DNA of 64,000 bases, taken from positions 1,768,501 through 1,832,500 of the forward strand of contig NZ_CP045503.2 in NCBI RefSeq assembly GCF_007004545.3. Reading direction: 5' to 3'. Shown here one piece after another: positions 62,877 to 64,000 of this stretch. Source of the stretch: Shewanella eurypsychrophilus (GTDB lineage Bacteria; Pseudomonadota; Gammaproteobacteria; Enterobacterales; Shewanellaceae). The notes under the pieces were generated by a model. The model saw nothing but the letters and a program-made list of their open reading frames with translations, was not told where the DNA came from and did no database searches. How positions within the stretch are numbered: position 1 is the stretch's first letter; each line of letters begins with the position of its first letter. The position numbers were made by a program, and so were the translations under genes.

Positions 62877-64000
62877 ATGAAGGATAAGTGGGCTCTAGCG
62901 ACAAAAATAATACATGCTGGACATATTAAAGACAGTTCAGGGGCCTTAGTTGCCCCACTATGCCAGAGTGCAACTTTTGTATTTGATAGTGCAGAGCAAG
63001 GTGGGGCGAGGTTTGCTGGCGATGAAACTGGATACATTTATACCCGACTCGGTAACCCAACGACTGCTGAACTAGAACGAAAAATGGCAGTACTTGAAGG
63101 CACTCAAGCCGCAGTTGCAACGGCTTCTGGTATGGCAGCTGTATCATCAGCCCTACTGGCCAACCTCTCTCATGGAGATCATCTGGTTGCCTCGAAAGCC
63201 GTTTATGGTTGCACATTTTCATTGATGAACAATCAATTATCTAAGTTCGGGATTGCGGTGACTCTCGTTGACTTTAGTGATCCCCAAGCAATTTCAAAGG
63301 CAATAACGCCTCAGACTAAAGTGTTATTCTGTGAAACCCCAGTTAACCCCCACCTCGACGTCTTCGACTTAGATGAGATAGTTGCTATCGCAAAAAAACA
63401 CGGTCTAATCTCCATCGTTGATAACACCTTTATGACACCATTACTGCAACAGCCTATATTGCATGGCGTCGACCTCGTGGTTCACAGTGCGACTAAATAC
63501 CTCAATGGTCATGGTGATGTCATTGCCGGCGTGATTTGTGGTACTAGTGAACAGATAGATAAAATTAAGTTCGAAACCGTGAAAGATCTTGGTGGCGTTC
63601 TGTCTCCCCATGATGCTTGGTTAATACTCCGTGGTCTGAAAACCTTAGATGTTCGAGTTGAGAGGCATTGCGATAATGCTGAGCGGGTTGTCGAGTACCT
63701 ATTATCCCACCCAAAAGTCATTAAGGTACATTACCCAGGTCTTAAAGGAAGTAAGGGAGAATCTCTTATGGGGAAGCAGATGCGAAGAGGAGGGGGAGTC
63801 ATCGCATTTGAGCTCGATGCTGATTTAAAAGCGTCGATAGCGTTCGTTAATCACCTGCAGTTATTCTCTATTGCAGTCAGCTTAGGCGATGCGGAGTCTT
63901 TGATCCAGCATCCAGCTTCAATGACGCATGCTACCTATGACATAGAACAGAGAGAAGCTGCTGGCATCGGTGAGAGTTTATTGCGGATCTCGGTTGGACT
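62877..64000 (+). CDS. mdeA: Methionine gamma-lyase (3' end cut by the window)
   Basis: This PLP enzyme of the Cys/Met metabolism family probably splits L-methionine to methanethiol, ammonia and 2-oxobutyrate. No stop occurs before the window ends, so about 374 residues are seen of roughly 395-400. Visible are TGYIYTRLGNPT (about residues 56-67, phosphate-binding Tyr/Arg), GMAAVSSALL, VYGCTFSL (about 112-119, with the Cys that distinguishes methionine gamma-lyases from cystathionine enzymes), VDNTFMTP and the PLP-lysine motif SATKYLNGHGD (Lys near 208). GGAG precedes the ATG. A cystathionine or homocysteine enzyme is a less likely alternative. Confidence 0.85.
   Translation, partial: MKDKWALATKIIHAGHIKDSSGALVAPLCQSATFVFDSAEQGGARFAGDETGYIYTRLGNPTTAELERKMAVLEGTQAAVATASGMAAVSSALLANLSHGDHLVASKAVYGCTFSLMNNQLSKFGIAVTLVDFSDPQAISKAITPQTKVLFCETPVNPHLDVFDLDEIVAIAKKHGLISIVDNTFMTPLLQQPILHGVDLVVHSATKYLNGHGDVIAGVICGTSEQIDKIKFETVKDLGGVLSPHDAWLILRGLKTLDVRVERHCDNAERVVEYLLSHPKVIKVHYPGLKGSKGESLMGKQMRRGGGVIAFELDADLKASIAFVNHLQLFSIAVSLGDAESLIQHPASMTHATYDIEQREAAGIGESLLRISVG

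Overview
The window comes from a gammaproteobacterium that is almost certainly a Shewanella (inference). The evidence is a complete extracellular electron-transfer locus (mtrBAC, omcA and mtrFED families) ending at feoAB, as in S. oneidensis, plus typical Shewanella or enteric-type housekeeping neighbourhoods (tig-clpP-clpX-lon-hupB-ppiD, sapABCDF next to pspF/pspABC-ycjXF, fabV). The number of repeats, an IS110-family element and a decayed group II intron point to a repeat-rich, probably marine species. The species cannot be fixed from the sequence alone.

Layout. 0-1.3 kb: a uracil-DNA-glycosylase-like protein and a small membrane protein. 1.5-20.5 kb: the metal-reduction cluster, all on the minus strand. 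In transcription order from the right it reads mtrD (periplasmic decaheme), mtrE (barrel), mtrF (surface decaheme lipoprotein), a 10-heme UndA-like lipoprotein, undA (11 hemes), omcA (10 hemes), mtrC (10 hemes), mtrA (periplasmic decaheme) and mtrB (barrel). This gives two complete porin-cytochrome conduits (MtrABC and MtrDEF) plus three additional surface cytochromes. Compared with the S. oneidensis layout, two genes (undA and the 10-heme relative) sit between omcA and mtrF. Divergently on the plus strand follow feoA-feoB for Fe(II) uptake. The space between mtrD and feoA holds a near-consensus CRP site and a Fur-box candidate.

23.7-32.5 kb: glnS, a Yip1-type membrane protein, miaE, lpxH-ppiB, cysS and folD. 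A tRNA transcription unit (Pro-TGG, Arg-TCT, His-GTG) follows, with a strong stringent-type promoter and several degenerate tRNA pieces around tRNA-Pro. 32.7-41.2 kb: trigger factor, ClpP, ClpX, Lon (with a sigma32-like promoter), HU-beta and PpiD, that is, protein folding and proteolysis.

41.2-50.2 kb is an accessory region inserted between ppiD and the mop/fabV genes. It contains a glycine-rich pentapeptide-repeat lipoprotein and a second, decayed copy of the ppiD 3' end. It also has an IS110/IS1111-type element with 11-bp subterminal inverted repeats, a broken secreted-protein gene, a truncated group II intron and many dispersed repeats. The most notable repeat is a family of about 90-140 bp foldback elements. 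Four copies (one half-copy) keep the same loop sequences while their stems change in a compensatory way, and the IS lies inside the apical loop of one copy.

50.2-64 kb: a molybdenum-binding Mop/TOBE protein, enoyl reductase FabV, the sapABCDF peptide ABC transporter, pspF, the divergent pspABC-ycjX-ycjF envelope-stress operon with a sigma54-type promoter, and the start of a methionine gamma-lyase gene cut by the window end.

A second recurring pattern is that short perfect tandem arrays (7, 8 or 23 bp units) sit between a terminator hairpin and the stop codon of five different minus-strand genes.
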